Positions 18,451 through 27,419 of a stretch of DNA of 64,000 nt are shown piece by piece. The stretch comes from Snodgrassella alvi wkB2 (GTDB lineage: Bacteria; Pseudomonadota; Gammaproteobacteria; Burkholderiales; Neisseriaceae). Position numbers and translations under genes: made by a program. Location of the stretch: positions 682,001-746,000 of the forward strand of contig NZ_CP007446.1 of assembly GCF_000600005.1 (NCBI RefSeq), in the 5' to 3' direction. Position 1 is the stretch's first letter. Each line of letters begins with the position of its first letter. The notes under the pieces were generated by a model. The model made no database searches. It saw nothing but the letters and a program-made list of their open reading frames with translations, and was not told the origin of the DNA.

Positions 18451-19419
18451 TCACAATTGGGTATCAACTGTATTATGGTGCTTAAAATACTCAATAATAG
18501 TTTGTATCACAGTATTTTCAGCCTGCTGATGCCAGAGCAGATGTATATCGATTGATAGTTGCTGTTCATATTCAGTAGTTAATTTTTTATATACCACTCC
18601 CGGGATATGTGCCTGTGCCATAGAAGCCGGAAGTAATAACATGCCTCTGCCCATGGCAATTTCCATCAGCATGGTTAAAAAATTAGGTAATTTCGGTTGT
18701 AAAACCAGAGAAGCGGTTAAGTTGCTGATGACTTTTTGCAGTTGATCATACAATCCCGGATTTTGGTAACGTTTACACCAGTACAGAGGTAAGTCTGTTA
18801 CCGTATTTAAATTTATTTCTTCCTGTGAACAGGCAGGGTGGTTTTCAGGTAAGGCTAGTACCAGTTTTTCCTGATAAACTAATAAACTATTTGCCTGATC
18901 ATTATTTTTTTTATAATCTGAAATAATAATCAGATCAATATTGCTTTTATTAAATTCAGCCAATAGCTCTTTTGAAGAATAGTCCTGCTGCAAAAGATCG
19001 ATGTTTGGCTGGAATTTGCTAATAAATTCGCTGAATAGCGGAATAAAATTAAAACCCAGAATTTTAGTTATGCCAACAGTTATTCTGTCTGTCGAATAAT
19101 TATTAACATTGGTTATGGCCAGAGATAAGCCTTCCAGCCAGTTTCTGGCTTTGTCTCTGAATTGTCTTCCCTGTTCTGTAAGCATTACATAACGGGTATT
19201 ACGTACTAATAAAGTAGTTTGCAGCTTTTCTTCCAGCTCTTTGATTTGCATCGATAACGGGGGCTGACTAATACCCAGTCTGCTGGCAGCCTTGCGAAAA
19301 TTGCCTTCTTCACATACTGCCAGAAAATATTGCAATTGTCGGACTGTTGGCAGATGCCGGCTGTAAATGGCTGAGTTATCGAGATTATGTTCTGTCTGAG
19401 CAGGTAATTGATTATACAT
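18451..19419 (-). CDS. LysR family transcriptional regulator
   Basis: A 322-residue regulator. It has an unusual 25-residue N-terminal extension before the helix-turn-helix VRQLQYFLAVCEEGNFRKAASRLGISQ (described here in parts: LQYFLAVCEEGNF, then AASRLGISQPPLSMQIKELE). The C-terminal substrate-binding domain starts near residue 115. Its target is not evident: upstream on the opposite strand lies only a short doubtful ORF and a pseudogene region. An LysR whose partner gene decayed is one reading. Confidence 0.9.
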   Translation of the reverse strand: MYNQLPAQTEHNLDNSAIYSRHLPTVRQLQYFLAVCEEGNFRKAASRLGISQPPLSMQIKELEEKLQTTLLVRNTRYVMLTEQGRQFRDKARNWLEGLSLAITNVNNYSTDRITVGITKILGFNFIPLFSEFISKFQPNIDLLQQDYSSKELLAEFNKSNIDLIIISDYKKNNDQANSLLVYQEKLVLALPENHPACSQEEINLNTVTDLPLYWCKRYQNPGLYDQLQKVISNLTASLVLQPKLPNFLTMLMEIAMGRGMLLLPASMAQAHIPGVVYKKLTTEYEQQLSIDIHLLWHQQAENTVIQTIIEYFKHHNTVDTQL

Positions 19420-19815
19420 ATTTCCCCTAATTCATTGTTGTGCATCCGTTCGCAATTAAACTGTATAAGCGACAATATTTTCGTCAATCAGACTGGAAAA
19501 GCACATCATGCGAATGTTTAATGGAAATGATTTAAAAAAATCAAATCTAAAATTAAATTATCTGCAGGTAATTATTGATATCGTCGGGAATCATAACAGA
19601 AAAGATATAGTTAATGTTAGTATGAAAGTCAACGAGAAAATATTAATTAAATCTATAAAAACTAATAATGAGAGAAATAATACCAAATAATCTGGTGTAA
19701 CAATCGTATGGGAAACTAAATATATGGTTTACAGATATCGGCTAAGCTAATTATCAATTATGCATTGGCTGGATCAGCAGAAAACAGATATTGTTGAAAA
19801 TAAGTTGTATCAGTT
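19420..19815. other. AT-rich gap upstream of LysR gene
   Basis: About 400 bases that hold only a doubtful 60-codon ORF at 19508-19690. The rest shows no recognised element. Base composition is clearly more AT-rich than the flanking core genes. Confidence 0.5.
19508..19690 (+). CDS. Doubtful small ORF
   Basis: A 60-codon ORF divergent from the LysR gene, Lys/Asn-rich, with GGAAAA seven bases before the ATG. The sequence matches nothing I recognise, and in such AT-rich DNA an ORF of this size can be chance. It may be a remnant of the LysR target. Confidence 0.2.
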   Translation: MRMFNGNDLKKSNLKLNYLQVIIDIVGNHNRKDIVNVSMKVNEKILIKSIKTNNERNNTK

Positions 19816-20109
19816 TCACTTATGAATTCGTTTAGCTATTTTATTTAATGGCAGAATCCCAAAGATTGTCTGCACATCTGTATTTAAGTGTTTATGTATG
19901 ATGTCAAAGAAAATCTTTTTTTCACCGTTGGTGTTTACTTTGATTATTGAATTATTTGACTAATCTGTTACATACATAAGCTCTGCGCTATCAAAGGCAA
20001 TTGCTATCGGAGCATTGAGCTTGTAGGTGATCATCTTAAATTTGTCATACTTAATCACCAATAAATCAGCAAAACATAAATATCGAGGATGGTAATAATC
20101 TTTTTTCAT
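19816..20109 (-). pseudogene. NHL-repeat (beta-propeller) protein remnant with in-frame amber stop
   Basis: The minus-strand frame from the ATG at 20109 (AAGGAA seven bases before it) reads MKKDYYHPRYLCFADLLVIK and continues to PIAIAFDSAELMYVTD, then TAG at 19960-19962. The same frame goes on with SNNSIIKVNTNGEKKIFFD and ends with TGA at 19816. The text across the stop reads as one NHL repeat (P-x-A-I-A-F-D ... Y-V-T-D-[stop]-S-N-N-x-I-x-K-V). So this is a 98-codon remnant broken by a nonsense codon and too short for a whole propeller. It lies 37 bases after the MFS gene stop on the same strand. A 49-residue truncated product is still possible. Confidence 0.6.
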
Positions 20110-20145
20110 AACGAGTTTCCTTATTAATAAATTCCTGTATTTTTA

Positions 20146-21351
20146 TTATTTATGATTATTGTTAATAAGTTGAATACCAACTAACGCTAAGATTAGATTT
20201 AACGTTGATAACAGAACACAAATGGCTATTACTCCATTCCAGGTCATGTTTTGATAAACTATACCTAATAGATAAGTGCCAATACTGCCTCCTGCCAAAC
20301 ACGAGAGTAAATATAAAGACGAAATCGCACCGCGCGAATTAATTGGCACAATTTTATTAAGCATGGCTATAACTAATGGCTGAATGCCAAATACAAATAA
20401 AAATAAAGCAAAAATTTCGAATCCGATAATATATATTGCTGAGCTATAACCAATAGTCAGAACCGATATACATACAGCTAGCAAACAGATGATTAAGAGA
20501 GACCGTTCTTTGATAATCTGTGATAATTTACCAGTAGTTATGGTGCCAATAACCGCACTCAGACCGGCAAAATTAAGCCAGCCTAAAGTTGTTGCAGACA
20601 AATAAAAAGGTGAACTTTTCAAATAAAAAGTAAGTAATGAAGATAATCCTAAATAAACAAAAAATAGTAAAAAGCCGACTAATAAAAAAATAACTACCGT
20701 TTTATCAAGTAATAATTTAATTGCCGCTAGATAAGTACCCCGTACACTATTAGTTGAAGGTTGGATTATTGAGCGTTTTATACCGTAAGGGACAAAAAGA
20801 CATGTTGCGGTTATCAAACCTGCATAAATAATAAATGCAACTTGCCAGGACCAAAGATCGGTCAGCATTGCGACTATACTTCGACTAAAAATCATGCCCA
20901 CAATAGAAGCTGAAATCATCATTCCCATTGCTTGGGGTAATTTATGGTTAGGCGTGTTTTTAGCTGTATAAGCGAATAATGCCGCAGGAACAGCAGCGGC
21001 AAAAAAACCGATTAATGACATGGTGACCAAATACAACGTAAAAGAATCAACAATCACCGATAAAAATAAACAACAAACAGTTCCAATACTACCGACCAAA
21101 ACTAACAACTTTGTCGAAACTTTGTTCGAAAGCGGGCCATAAATAAAAAAAGAAATGGCATAAAAAAAGCAAGATAAGCTGAATACATTTCTCGCTGCTA
21201 AAATATCAATATGATAGCTTTGAGAGATCTCTTGGAAAATAAGTTGGCTGATATAAACCGACCCGACTAACAGCAAGATTAATAATGCTGATAACATTAA
21301 ATTCGGTTTTGTCTGTACAAAATTTTCTTTAGACTTTGCTTCCATGAACAA
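20146..21351 (-). CDS. MFS transporter
   Basis: A 401-residue inner membrane protein with 12 predicted hydrophobic helices, typical of the drug-efflux branch of the major facilitator superfamily. The loop between helices 2 and 3 reads FIYGPLSNKVSTKLL, a variant of the family's G-x-x-S-D-x-x-G-R motif. Helices 4-5 contain AMGMMISASIVGMIFSR. The layout resembles YnfM/Bcr-type exporters. The substrate is unknown. Codon use is AT-rich. It lies in an accessory stretch together with a pseudogene and an ABC exporter. Confidence 0.85.
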   Translation of the reverse strand: MFMEAKSKENFVQTKPNLMLSALLILLLVGSVYISQLIFQEISQSYHIDILAARNVFSLSCFFYAISFFIYGPLSNKVSTKLLVLVGSIGTVCCLFLSVIVDSFTLYLVTMSLIGFFAAAVPAALFAYTAKNTPNHKLPQAMGMMISASIVGMIFSRSIVAMLTDLWSWQVAFIIYAGLITATCLFVPYGIKRSIIQPSTNSVRGTYLAAIKLLLDKTVVIFLLVGFLLFFVYLGLSSLLTFYLKSSPFYLSATTLGWLNFAGLSAVIGTITTGKLSQIIKERSLLIICLLAVCISVLTIGYSSAIYIIGFEIFALFLFVFGIQPLVIAMLNKIVPINSRGAISSLYLLSCLAGGSIGTYLLGIVYQNMTWNGVIAICVLLSTLNLILALVGIQLINNNHK

Positions 21352-21480
21352 AATCCTGATTAGCGAGTGATTGAGTTCAAGACAGGTTAACTAACAAAAT
21401 AAGAATTGAGAAATATATAATTTGTTATACGAAATTCGTATTGTAGAAAAAACAAGATAAACCAATGCAAAAAGCAAAGA

Positions 21481-21506
21481 CCTCAATCATACTAATCTGA
21501 TTGAGG
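21481..21506. repeat. Inverted repeat in MFS/ABC gap
   Basis: CCTCAATCA and TGATTGAGG flank an 8-base loop upstream of the MFS gene, without a T tract. Could be an operator or the end of the ABC transcript. Confidence 0.35.
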
Positions 21507-21528
21507 TTGATAAATTGCAAAATAGCAT

Positions 21529-21595
21529 AAAGGTCAGACTGAAAATGTCAGTTAAATTACTGAATTATTAAATAATATTTTGAAGCCTGACCTTT
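21529..21595 (-). terminator. Possible terminator after the ABC permease gene
   Basis: AAAGGTCAG and CTGACCTTT form 9-base arms separated by about 50 bases, 20 bases past the permease stop in its direction of transcription. The long loop makes a true terminator uncertain. Confidence 0.3.
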
Positions 21596-21614
21596 AAAAT
21601 TTTAGTGTTGACAG

Positions 21615-22403
21615 TTAGTTGGATAATGAAATATCACGCCGTCTGAATATCAATGTGGCTATCAGGAAAAAAATCAATGCATAAACAATATTGGCTGCCA
21701 AGATAATAAAAAATTCACTCTGGACAGACTGATCAACTGTTTTAGAAATTAACTCAATCAAATAGCTGTTTACATTTAATGGGCTTAATTTGTATATCCA
21801 TCCGTCTTCAGGTAAATCAAGGTAGTAAAAGTTGATTATTCTCCACAGACCACTAGCAAAGAAATAATACACAATACAGCTACCGGTTATGAGTGCACTG
21901 CTGTTAAATACAGAAGAAAGCATCAGAGCAAAAGCAGTAAAAAATATTGTAATGGCTAATATGAATATGCCGTGTATTCCAGTGTACTTTAATATGATGC
22001 TAATTTCCGGCATTTGGTGAATTGTCAGTATATGTAATAATAGGGAAATGATTACAGATATAATCAGAAACACAGGCATTAATATAGTAATCGCTGCAAG
22101 TTTAGCCAGTAATATTTTGTAGCGCTGATAAGGACGGGTCAGAATAAATTTAACTGTTCCTTTGGATATTTCAGAACTTAGAATATTAGATGCATAAATA
22201 ATAGAGATAAAATTAATAAATTTGTAACAAATAGTGATACTAAATAAAAAGACGCGGTCACTATCATCTTTAGAAATTGGATGTGATGTATGAGTTATAG
22301 TGCTGAAATAAATAATTAATATCAATAATAATATTATGGGTATGATAATGATATTTCGGTTTTTTTTAAGGTATTTACGCCATTCATTAATTAGTAATTT
22401 CAT
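21615..22403 (-). CDS. ABC-2 type exporter permease
   Basis: A 262-residue protein with six hydrophobic segments (first at about residues 16-33, last ending near 253). ILSSEISKGTVKFILTRPYQRYKILLAK is split here as SSEISKGTVKFIL and TRPYQRYKILLAK, the coupling-helix motif of BcrB-like ABC-2 permeases. It pairs with the ATPase gene just upstream, which it overlaps by 4 bases. Such pairs export peptides or confer resistance to agents like bacitracin in other bacteria; the substrate here is unknown. Confidence 0.85.
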   Translation of the reverse strand: MKLLINEWRKYLKKNRNIIIIPIILLLILIIYFSTITHTSHPISKDDSDRVFLFSITICYKFINFISIIYASNILSSEISKGTVKFILTRPYQRYKILLAKLAAITILMPVFLIISVIISLLLHILTIHQMPEISIILKYTGIHGIFILAITIFFTAFALMLSSVFNSSALITGSCIVYYFFASGLWRIINFYYLDLPEDGWIYKLSPLNVNSYLIELISKTVDQSVQSEFFIILAANIVYALIFFLIATLIFRRRDISLSN

Positions 22404-23344
22404 TTGTTGGCCTTTTGTTGATTATCGTTTTTTATGCTTTGCAGAAAAGAATCTTCCAGAGAGTAATGAGTCAGCTTCAAACCAATTAAGGGAATATCAT
22501 GTTGAACAAGAAGTCTGGCAATTTCTGCACGCGGATCGTGGTCAGTTGAATCAGTTGCAATTTCAAGATTATTGAGCTGACGGGTAACCTGATACCCGTT
22601 GTTTAGCAGAATTTTTTCTGCCGGTGCTAAATCTCCGTCTACTTCGATATGAATAATGTTATTGGATTTACCCAGAAAATCACTCATTGTTCCCGCATAG
22701 ACCTGTCTGCCCTGATTAACGATAAAAATATCATTAACAATTTCCTGAAGTTCGGAAAGCAGGTGGCTGGAAATAATAATGCTGTTTCCATGCTGAACAA
22801 AATTTTTCATCAATGTACGAAAATCTTTCATTCCTTCAGGATCAAGGCCATTCATGGGTTCATCCAGAATTAATACTTTAGGCTGATGAATAGTTGCGTT
22901 TGCGACGCCTAATCTTTGGCGCATACCCAGAGAATAGCCTTTGACTTTTTGGTGTTCTGCACCTTCAAGCCCGGTTCTGGTTAATGTTTGCATTAAATCA
23001 TCTTTACTGATTGACTGACGGCTCATATCAGCAAAGATTTGCAGATTATTAAAACCGGACATGTAATTATAGAATTCCGGATTTTCAATGATGGTACCAA
23101 GATTAAAAGCTGCTTTTTCAAAGTCTTTTTGTATATTGTGCCCACAGATTTTTATGTCTCCGGAAGTAGGAAACATCAGACCTGTGAGTATTTTCAGCAT
23201 AGTGGTTTTGCCGGCACCATTGGGGCCTAAAAAGCCCATAATCCGACCGGGTGCAATCTTGAAAGAAATGTTATCCAGAATCTTCCTGTTTTTAATTTTT
23301 TTGCTAACATTTTTAACTTCAATGAGATAATTGATTTTTCCCAC
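22400..23344 (-). CDS. ABC exporter ATP-binding protein (BcrA-like)
   Basis: A 314-residue ATPase. Walker A is GPNGAGKTT near residue 40, the signature is YSLGMRQRLGVANA near 135, and Walker B is VLILDEPMNGLDPEG near 158. A C-terminal extension after about residue 220 is typical of BcrA-type subunits. It is the first gene of a two-gene operon with the ABC-2 permease. A long AT-rich gap with no clear operator lies upstream. Confidence 0.92.
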   Translation of the reverse strand: MGKINYLIEVKNVSKKIKNRKILDNISFKIAPGRIMGFLGPNGAGKTTMLKILTGLMFPTSGDIKICGHNIQKDFEKAAFNLGTIIENPEFYNYMSGFNNLQIFADMSRQSISKDDLMQTLTRTGLEGAEHQKVKGYSLGMRQRLGVANATIHQPKVLILDEPMNGLDPEGMKDFRTLMKNFVQHGNSIIISSHLLSELQEIVNDIFIVNQGRQVYAGTMSDFLGKSNNIIHIEVDGDLAPAEKILLNNGYQVTRQLNNLEIATDSTDHDPRAEIARLLVQHDIPLIGLKLTHYSLEDSFLQSIKNDNQQKANK

Positions 23345-23766
23345 TCTAAACCTTTCTTGTTCAGGGAGTTAAATTTATTGATTTTGTCGATGTTATATGA
23401 GTAAAGCAATACCTGTCTTTATGGTATACGGAATTTTTATTTTCCTTATTTATAATAATGTATTATACATAATTTAACAATATTAAAATGTCTGGTTTAT
23501 TGGTGGTTTATTCAGCTGGACATGCTGAATATAAGTTGAGTGTTGCTTTTGAATCTTTTTTATATAATGAATCAGATAAATAGCTAAGCAGAAAAAATCT
23601 GACTGAAATAATTTTTGCTGTAATCGAAATTATCTACCAGAAAAATTCTGGGAATGATGTATAAATGGTCTGATTAAAGGATATCTGTTCTATAAGGATT
23701 ATGTATTTGAATATTCGGGTTTGACGTAATAGGTTGTCTGAAAAATGTTTGTATATAATGAATAAT
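23345..23766. other. AT-rich gap, no gene
   Basis: 422 bases between the ABC operon start and the tRNA terminator. It should hold the ABC promoter (minus strand). I see no ORF or RNA gene. Confidence 0.5.
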
Positions 23767-23797
23767 AAAAAAGCACAGCTTATGCTGTGCTTTTTTA
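23767..23797. terminator. Terminator of the tRNA operon
   Basis: Stem GCACAGC/GCTGTGC with loop TTAT, flanked by A6 and T6. It lies 8 bases past the tRNA-Asp 3' end on the minus strand. Confidence 0.9.
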
Positions 23798-23804
23798 TTT
23801 AATT

Positions 23805-23881
23805 TGGCGCGGCGGACGGGGCTCGAACCCGCGACCCCCGGCGTGACAGGCCGGTACTCTAACCAACTGAGCTACCACCGC
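23805..23881 (-). tRNA. tRNA-Asp (anticodon GTC)
   Basis: A 77-base cloverleaf on the minus strand. The acceptor GCGGTGG pairs with CCGCCGC (one T.G), the D-arm is GCTCAGTTGG, and the anticodon loop CTGTCAC gives GTC. The T-arm reads GCGGGTTCGAGCCCCGT. The CCA end is encoded. It is the second gene of a two-tRNA operon. Confidence 0.97.
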
Positions 23882-23913
23882 GCAAGTTTTATGCAACGCA
23901 TAAAACAGAAAAC

Positions 23914-23989
23914 TGGTGGGTGATGACGGAGTCGAACCGCCGACATTCTGCTTGTAAGGCAGACGCTCTACCAACTGAGCTAATCACCC
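23914..23989 (-). tRNA. tRNA-Val (anticodon TAC)
   Basis: A 76-base cloverleaf on the minus strand. The acceptor GGGTGAT pairs with ATCACCC, the D-arm is GCTCAGTTGG, and the anticodon loop CTTACAA gives TAC. The T-arm contains GGTTCGACTCC, and the CCA is encoded. It is transcribed before tRNA-Asp with 32 bases between them. Confidence 0.97.
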
Positions 23990-24007
23990 CTGCTTGGGAA
24001 AGACGCT

Positions 24008-24036
24008 ATTAAACCAGATATGCCGTTCGCTGGCAA
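24008..24036 (-). promoter_or_regulatory. Sigma-70 promoter of the tRNA operon
   Basis: On the minus strand TTGCCA (-35, 24031-24036), a 17-base spacer and TTTAAT (-10, 24008-24013). Each hexamer is one base from consensus. The predicted start lies about 12 bases before the mature tRNA-Val 5' end. Confidence 0.75.
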
Positions 24037-24054
24037 GTACTAGTTATGAAAAAA

Positions 24055-26025
24055 TTAGTTCGTTCCCTGTAGTGACCAGTTTTCAAAAAGAATTACTTTG
24101 TCTCTGGGACCAAGTACAACCAGGGTATCTGCATTTTTAAAACGGAATTCAGAGTCAAATTTGCGTAATTGATGAGCATTGCGGCGTACTGAGAGCAGTT
24201 TTACTTTCAATTTGTCCAGCGGAAGGTCGTCTACACTTTTACCTACCAGAAAAGCATCTGGCGGCAGAGTGAAAGCCTGACGGAAATAATGGATATTCTC
24301 ATCAGAGACGGTGTCATCACTACCGGCAAATAAACCTTCAAGTGCCTGATAACGGTTTTGACGAATACGCTGCATGATTTGATAGACTTCATCAAACGGT
24401 TTGCCTGAGCTTAATAATGCCTGACTGGCGAGTGTAAGGCTGGATTCTTTTTCATCAGAAACGATGTCGTCTGCCCCCATATTGGTTAGCACAGGAATGT
24501 TGTCGTCGTTGGTAACGCGCACAATTACCGGCATGGTAGGGGCAATCAGCATAATATTATTGAGAATATGCTTAGCCTCTGTCATGTTGTTGATGGTAAT
24601 CAGTACGGTATTGGCACGTTTTAATCCGGCTGCCTGTAATACTTCCTGCCGTTTGGCATCACCGAAGGTGACCGGTTCACCGGCAGCTTTGGCTGTGGCA
24701 ACCCGTTCAGCATCCAGATCAATGGCATAGTAGGGTGTATCCTCCTGTTGCAGGATACGGGCAATGCTCTGACCGCAGCGGCCGAAACCGATAATGAGGA
24801 TATGGTCAGATTTACTCATGGTATCTACCAGTATGCTCTGTAAATCAACTGCCTGTTCGTCCCAGCTGCGTTTAACCAGCAGTTTGTTGATTTTATCTGC
24901 ACTTCGCATAATAAAGGGTGCCAGTATCATGGAAAGCAGAATAGCGGCTATGGCTGCCTGTTGCAGCTCAAGAGAAATGAGTTTTAATGCGCCGCTAATG
25001 GCCAGCATAACAAAGCCGAATTCACCGCCCTGAGCGAGATACAAAGCTGTTTTAATGCTGTCGCCGGTATTTTCTTTCATGTAGCGGCTAATGCCAAATA
25101 GTACCGCTGCTTTTAGAATAATTAGCAGTGCTCCCAGTATCAGTATTATTAACCAGCTTGATTGTAAAACTTGTATATTCAGTTTCATGCCGATAGTAAT
25201 GAAGAAGAAGCCGAGCAGAATGTCCCGGAAGGGGCGAATGTCATCTTCTACCTGATAGCGGTATTCGGTTTCTGATATCAGCATACCGGCAACAAAGGCA
25301 CCCAGTGCCAGTGACAGACCGGCCAGCTGAGTAAGATAAGCAACTCCGAGAGTGACCAGTAAAACGTTAATCATGAAGAGTTCGCTGGATTTGGTGCGGG
25401 CAATCAGACGGAACCACATAGGCATGATTTTACTGCCGACCACCAGCAGCAGACCTAAGGCAAGTGCCATGGTAAGCAGGGCTTTGCCCATTTGCAGGAT
25501 CAGACCGTCACTGCTGTGAGCAAGAGCAGGTAATAAAATCATCAATGGAACGACGGCAATATCCTGCATCAGCAGTACGCCCATAATCATGTGGCCGTAA
25601 TGCTGTCCCAGTTCGTTTTTTTCTACCATAATGCGGCTGACAATAGCCGTCGAAGACATAGTCATGGCTGCGGCGAGGGTAAACGCCCATGTCAGCTGAA
25701 TACGCATGGCTGCAAACAGGATAAAAAGTATCAACAGGGTAAGTGCGACCTGTAATCCGCCTAAACCAAGCACCAGCCTGCGCATGGCCTTAAGTTTGCC
25801 GATGGAAAACTCAAGCCCGATGCTGAACATAAGAAAAGTAATGCCGATTTCTCCGATAAATTCGGTGGCATGACTCTGATTAATTAAATGCAGCCAGCCA
25901 GGACCGGCTATGAAGCCAACTACCAGGTAGCCTAGCATGGCGGGAATGTGTAAACGTCGGCAGATGATAGAGGCCAAAACAGCCACCAAAAGAATCATCA
26001 CGACAGGGCCAAGAGAAATATGCAT
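24055..26025 (-). CDS. CPA2 family cation:proton antiporter with RCK domain (KefB-like)
   Basis: A 656-residue inner membrane protein. Residues about 1-385 are a Na+/H+ exchanger-type domain of roughly 12 helices (MLGYLVVGFIAGP near 31, FSIGLEFSIGKLKAM near 87, AQGGEFGFVML near 330). Residues about 408-520 form a TrkA-N/RCK nucleotide-binding domain (ILIIGFGRCGQSIA, then the acidic YAIDLD). Residues about 570-650 are a TrkA-C domain. It probably exchanges K+ or Na+ for protons and is gated by nucleotides or glutathione adducts. Without the KefF/G partner the exact type is uncertain. Confidence 0.9.
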   Translation of the reverse strand: MHISLGPVVMILLVAVLASIICRRLHIPAMLGYLVVGFIAGPGWLHLINQSHATEFIGEIGITFLMFSIGLEFSIGKLKAMRRLVLGLGGLQVALTLLILFILFAAMRIQLTWAFTLAAAMTMSSTAIVSRIMVEKNELGQHYGHMIMGVLLMQDIAVVPLMILLPALAHSSDGLILQMGKALLTMALALGLLLVVGSKIMPMWFRLIARTKSSELFMINVLLVTLGVAYLTQLAGLSLALGAFVAGMLISETEYRYQVEDDIRPFRDILLGFFFITIGMKLNIQVLQSSWLIILILGALLIILKAAVLFGISRYMKENTGDSIKTALYLAQGGEFGFVMLAISGALKLISLELQQAAIAAILLSMILAPFIMRSADKINKLLVKRSWDEQAVDLQSILVDTMSKSDHILIIGFGRCGQSIARILQQEDTPYYAIDLDAERVATAKAAGEPVTFGDAKRQEVLQAAGLKRANTVLITINNMTEAKHILNNIMLIAPTMPVIVRVTNDDNIPVLTNMGADDIVSDEKESSLTLASQALLSSGKPFDEVYQIMQRIRQNRYQALEGLFAGSDDTVSDENIHYFRQAFTLPPDAFLVGKSVDDLPLDKLKVKLLSVRRNAHQLRKFDSEFRFKNADTLVVLGPRDKVILFENWSLQGTN

Positions 26026-26127
26026 AATATATTGATTTTATTTAATTAAAATTTTATTATCATATTTTAACATAGATGTTTTGGCTTGTGCGGACTTATA
26101 CCTTATAAAGATACATTTTTTAACAGA

Positions 26128-26994
26128 TTATTGTAAGAAATTGCGCAATTGTTTAAGTGCTGTCCATGCATTGGCTTTTAAATGGCTTTGACGCAATAAT
26201 CGTGCAGGGTGGGGCGATATTACGTAAGGAATATTGTGCAGATTGTGTGCCAGTATTGTCTGGTCGAGCTGGCTGAATATCTGCCCGAGCAGCAGAATAG
26301 CCTGAGGCCGGATATGTTCGATCTGAGCATTCAGATAAGGCAAACAGGCTTGCAGATGCTCATCAGTAATACGCAGGCTGACATTAGGCGCACACTTCAC
26401 CTGACTGGTAAAAAAAACTTCTTCAGCAGTAATATTGATGGCTGCCAGCATATTGCTGAGCAATTTGCCGACTTCTCCGCTGAAAAGCTGCCTGCTGCTG
26501 TCGTCTGGCGGTGCAGGATTAGAGCTGATAACCAGAAGCCGTGCATTGCTTGCACCATATCCCGGAAGTGGAGTGCAGCGCTCCTGATGCAAATTGCAGC
26601 GGGTGCATGCGGCCAGTGTTGCCGGAATCGATTCGAAACTGATATTTAATTTGTCACTTGTGGTAATGGGGCTGATTTTGCTAGTGTTATCTTCTTTGGT
26701 AATCTGTGTTACAGATTCAGTTGCCGGCTGATTGATAATTTGCCGAAGTGCGTCACGATGCCGGTTGGCTGGCTGAGTTGCAGTAATATCAGCCGGCGAC
26801 GTCTGGTGAGAAGTTCTCACTGGTTGTGAACGGACAGAATTGTCCGGAACAGAGCGCGCAACAGGCCGGGTATCGTTTTTTACTGGCGTATTTGTTTCTG
26901 TAATTTCGGAAGGTATCAGATAAGCAGTTTGTGATAACCACATGGGGCCGAGACCCAGCGCTTCGTGCAGATAAAGATAGCGGCTGTCTAGCAT
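26128..26994 (-). CDS. Uracil-DNA glycosylase family protein (family 4-like)
   Basis: A 288-residue protein. The first about 130 residues are a Thr/Ser/Pro-rich, low-complexity segment. The rest follows the iron-sulfur family 4 UDG fold: CTRC near 133-136, then later cysteines (KCAPN and QACLPYL). VISSNPAPPDDSS stands where the family has its GE-x-PG-x-x-E active loop, and SPHPARLL matches the C-terminal HP motif. The missing GE suggests altered activity or a divergent subgroup. It overlaps rimI by 7 bases, in an operon tsaB-rimI-udg conserved in many Neisseriales. Confidence 0.8.
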   Translation of the reverse strand: MLDSRYLYLHEALGLGPMWLSQTAYLIPSEITETNTPVKNDTRPVARSVPDNSVRSQPVRTSHQTSPADITATQPANRHRDALRQIINQPATESVTQITKEDNTSKISPITTSDKLNISFESIPATLAACTRCNLHQERCTPLPGYGASNARLLVISSNPAPPDDSSRQLFSGEVGKLLSNMLAAINITAEEVFFTSQVKCAPNVSLRITDEHLQACLPYLNAQIEHIRPQAILLLGQIFSQLDQTILAHNLHNIPYVISPHPARLLRQSHLKANAWTALKQLRNFLQ

Positions 26995-27419
26995 GGTTTT
27001 TCCATTAATACAGCATCATCACCATTCTGGTAATAATTTTTACGTATGCCACAGGATACAAAACCATTGTTTGTATACAGTTGCAGTGCACCGGAATTGC
27101 CGGCACGCACTTCAAGCAATATCCGATTCAGATGCTGTTGCTTTGCATGCTGGAATAAATGTTCCAGTAATTGTTGTGCATAACCCTGCCGTCTGAAATC
27201 AGGATGGGTGTCAAGCAAATGAATTTCGGCTTCCCCCGGCAGTTTTTGCCAGACCAGCATGCTGACAATTCCATGCACAGGCAGGTCGATTACCCATACA
27301 GGCTGTGGTGCATAAACGGTATTGGCCAGTTGTGTTGCTGACCATGGCGCCGGATTACACTGTTTTTCAAGCTCATGCAGAGCGGCGACATCAGCGAGAG
27401 TGGCGGCACGGATATTCAT
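26988..27419 (-). CDS. rimI: Ribosomal protein bS18 N-acetyltransferase RimI
   Basis: A 143-residue GNAT-fold acetyltransferase. The acetyl-CoA loop HPDFRRQGYAQQLLEHL near residues 76-92 matches the R/Q-x-x-G-x-G/A motif. LLEVRAGNSGALQLYTNNGF near 100-119 matches the RimI family. It acetylates the N-terminus of ribosomal protein S18. It overlaps tsaB by 4 bases upstream and the UDG-like gene by 7 bases downstream, so the three are co-translated. Confidence 0.92.
   Translation of the reverse strand: MNIRAATLADVAALHELEKQCNPAPWSATQLANTVYAPQPVWVIDLPVHGIVSMLVWQKLPGEAEIHLLDTHPDFRRQGYAQQLLEHLFQHAKQQHLNRILLEVRAGNSGALQLYTNNGFVSCGIRKNYYQNGDDAVLMEKPC

Noticed and set aside
21638..27197. Two copies of the Neisseria DNA uptake core GCCGTCTGAA (21638-21647 and 27188-27197).
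   Set aside because: Both lie inside genes and encode Phe-Arg-Arg on the minus strand, in rimI as part of the conserved acetyl-CoA loop. Two copies in 64 kb are far below the density of a working uptake sequence.
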